Source: Septoria linicola (Eukaryota > Ascomycota > Dothideomycetes > Mycosphaerellales > Mycosphaerellaceae). Taken from it: 64,000 nucleotides of DNA. Where the stretch lies: positions 1,364,001 to 1,428,000 of the forward strand of contig CP099421.1 of the NCBI GenBank assembly GCA_024114885.1, in the 5' to 3' direction. This document shows, in pieces, positions 63,523 through 64,000 of this stretch. Made by a program: the position numbers and the translations under genes. How positions within the stretch are numbered: position 1 is the stretch's first letter; every line of letters starts with the position of its first letter. Under the pieces are notes generated by a model, which saw only the letters and a list, made by a program, of their open reading frames with translations, had not been told where the DNA came from and made no database searches.

Positions 63523-64000
63523 CTATAACAGCACAATCGCCGCACACACAGCCACGACCACAGCACCAGCACTGACCATCCTGCCCGCCGCTCCACTCTC
63601 AATCGCCTCACCACGATCAGCTGCTATAACACACGAGTTCCGCGCCTCCATGGGAGTCTCCGAAATGCTGAAACTCTGTACTCCATACTGCAGACTGCTG
63701 CAGTAAGTCGTGACGTTCTCACAATTCCACTGAGTCCAATTCTGCGATTCTGCACAATCCAAGCCCTCAAAAGTGCGAAAGGTCAACACGCTTGGATCCT
63801 AAGCAGAGCCGTTCGCCCTTACACCAGCGCTGAAGCCCACTTCCGAATACAAGGCTGAAACGTTGTATCTGCTTCTCGAATTGATCGTGAGGACAGAATC
63901 AACAGCGTTTGTGTCCTCCGTGATCTCTAGGTCCTTCAGATTGTCTGGCGAAGATGTGTAAGTCATTTTCTTGTTCGTGTCATCATTTCTCACTCACAGC
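63523..64000 (-). CDS. Probable GPI-anchored secreted protein, 5' end beyond the window
   Basis: The last exon reads GLDCAESQNWTQWNCENVTT, then YCSSLQYGVQSF, and ends with SGAAGRMVSAGAVVVAVCAA and IVLL, a GPI-signal-like tail; NWT and NVT are sequons. An upstream exon (about 63947-63823) reads DLEITEDTNAVDSVLTINSR and YNVSALYSEVGFSAG. Direct reading between them meets TAG at 63796-63798, but a GTAAGG donor at 63822 with an in-phase acceptor at 63766 (57 nt) or 63742 (81 nt) removes it. A further GTGAGT donor near 63996 suggests another intron at the edge. Five visible Cys and the layout fit a small cell-surface protein; family unknown. Confidence 0.55.

Noticed and set aside
63796..63798. An in-frame TAG taken at first as a nonsense mutation
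   Set aside because: A strong GTAAGG donor just upstream with in-phase acceptors explains it as intronic.
1..64000. A CRISPR array, prophage, bacterial operon or complete transposon
   Set aside because: No spaced repeats, no transposase, integrase or reverse transcriptase motifs and no terminal repeats were recognised; the gene structure is eukaryotic.

Overview
The window is nuclear DNA of a filamentous ascomycete (Pezizomycotina; Dothideomycetes is my best guess, not proven). The evidence is gene density near one per 2 kb on both strands, short spliceosomal introns (mostly 48-66 nt) with GTRAGT-type donors, CTAAC/CTGAC branch sites and YAG acceptors, and family content: Hop1, Cdc4-type F-box/WD40, V-ATPase subunit a, Gyp2-type TBC, DUF3605, DUF7025-type AAA, and fungal Zn-cluster/homeodomain factors. 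There is no operon logic. I rebuilt exons by hand from splice signals and reading-frame agreement; no transcript data were available.

Left third (0-24.6 kb): an F-box-like gene cut by the window edge, a mitochondrially targeted multi-Myb protein, an MDP-1 phosphatase followed by a 33-bp minisatellite, a Cdc4-type F-box/WD40 gene with a small last exon, an RS-rich protein, a small spliced unknown, a four-exon YTH-domain gene with an unusual m6A pocket, an eight-exon Hop1-like meiotic HORMA/PHD gene, an MFS exporter and a fungal transcription factor.

Middle (24.6-42 kb): a probable GPI-anchored secreted protein, a 3'-truncated intron-bearing tRNA-Lys relic, a membrane protein whose central 300 bp sit in another frame, V-ATPase subunit a (Vph1) divergent from a Baeyer-Villiger-type monooxygenase, an N-terminally extended protein kinase, a small NTF2-like candidate divergent from an INO80-F-like gene, a DUF3605 gene and a coiled-coil gene broken by one TAG.

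Right third (42-64 kb): a decayed F-box/LRR pseudogene, an intron-containing tRNA-Val(CAC), an AAA ATPase, a GRAM/TBC/EF-hand Rab-GAP, a MARVEL-like membrane protein, a SprT-like metalloprotease, a fused diaminopropionate ammonia-lyase/M20 peptidase with a damaged C-terminus, a homeodomain plus C2H2 factor split by an in-frame TAA, a single-pass membrane protein, and a GPI-type gene running off the edge.

The most notable points are the lyase-peptidase fusion, the divergent YTH pocket, the mitochondrial Myb-array protein, and a run of otherwise intact genes from 41.7 kb onward interrupted by single in-frame stops that could each come from a C-to-T change in a CpA context.
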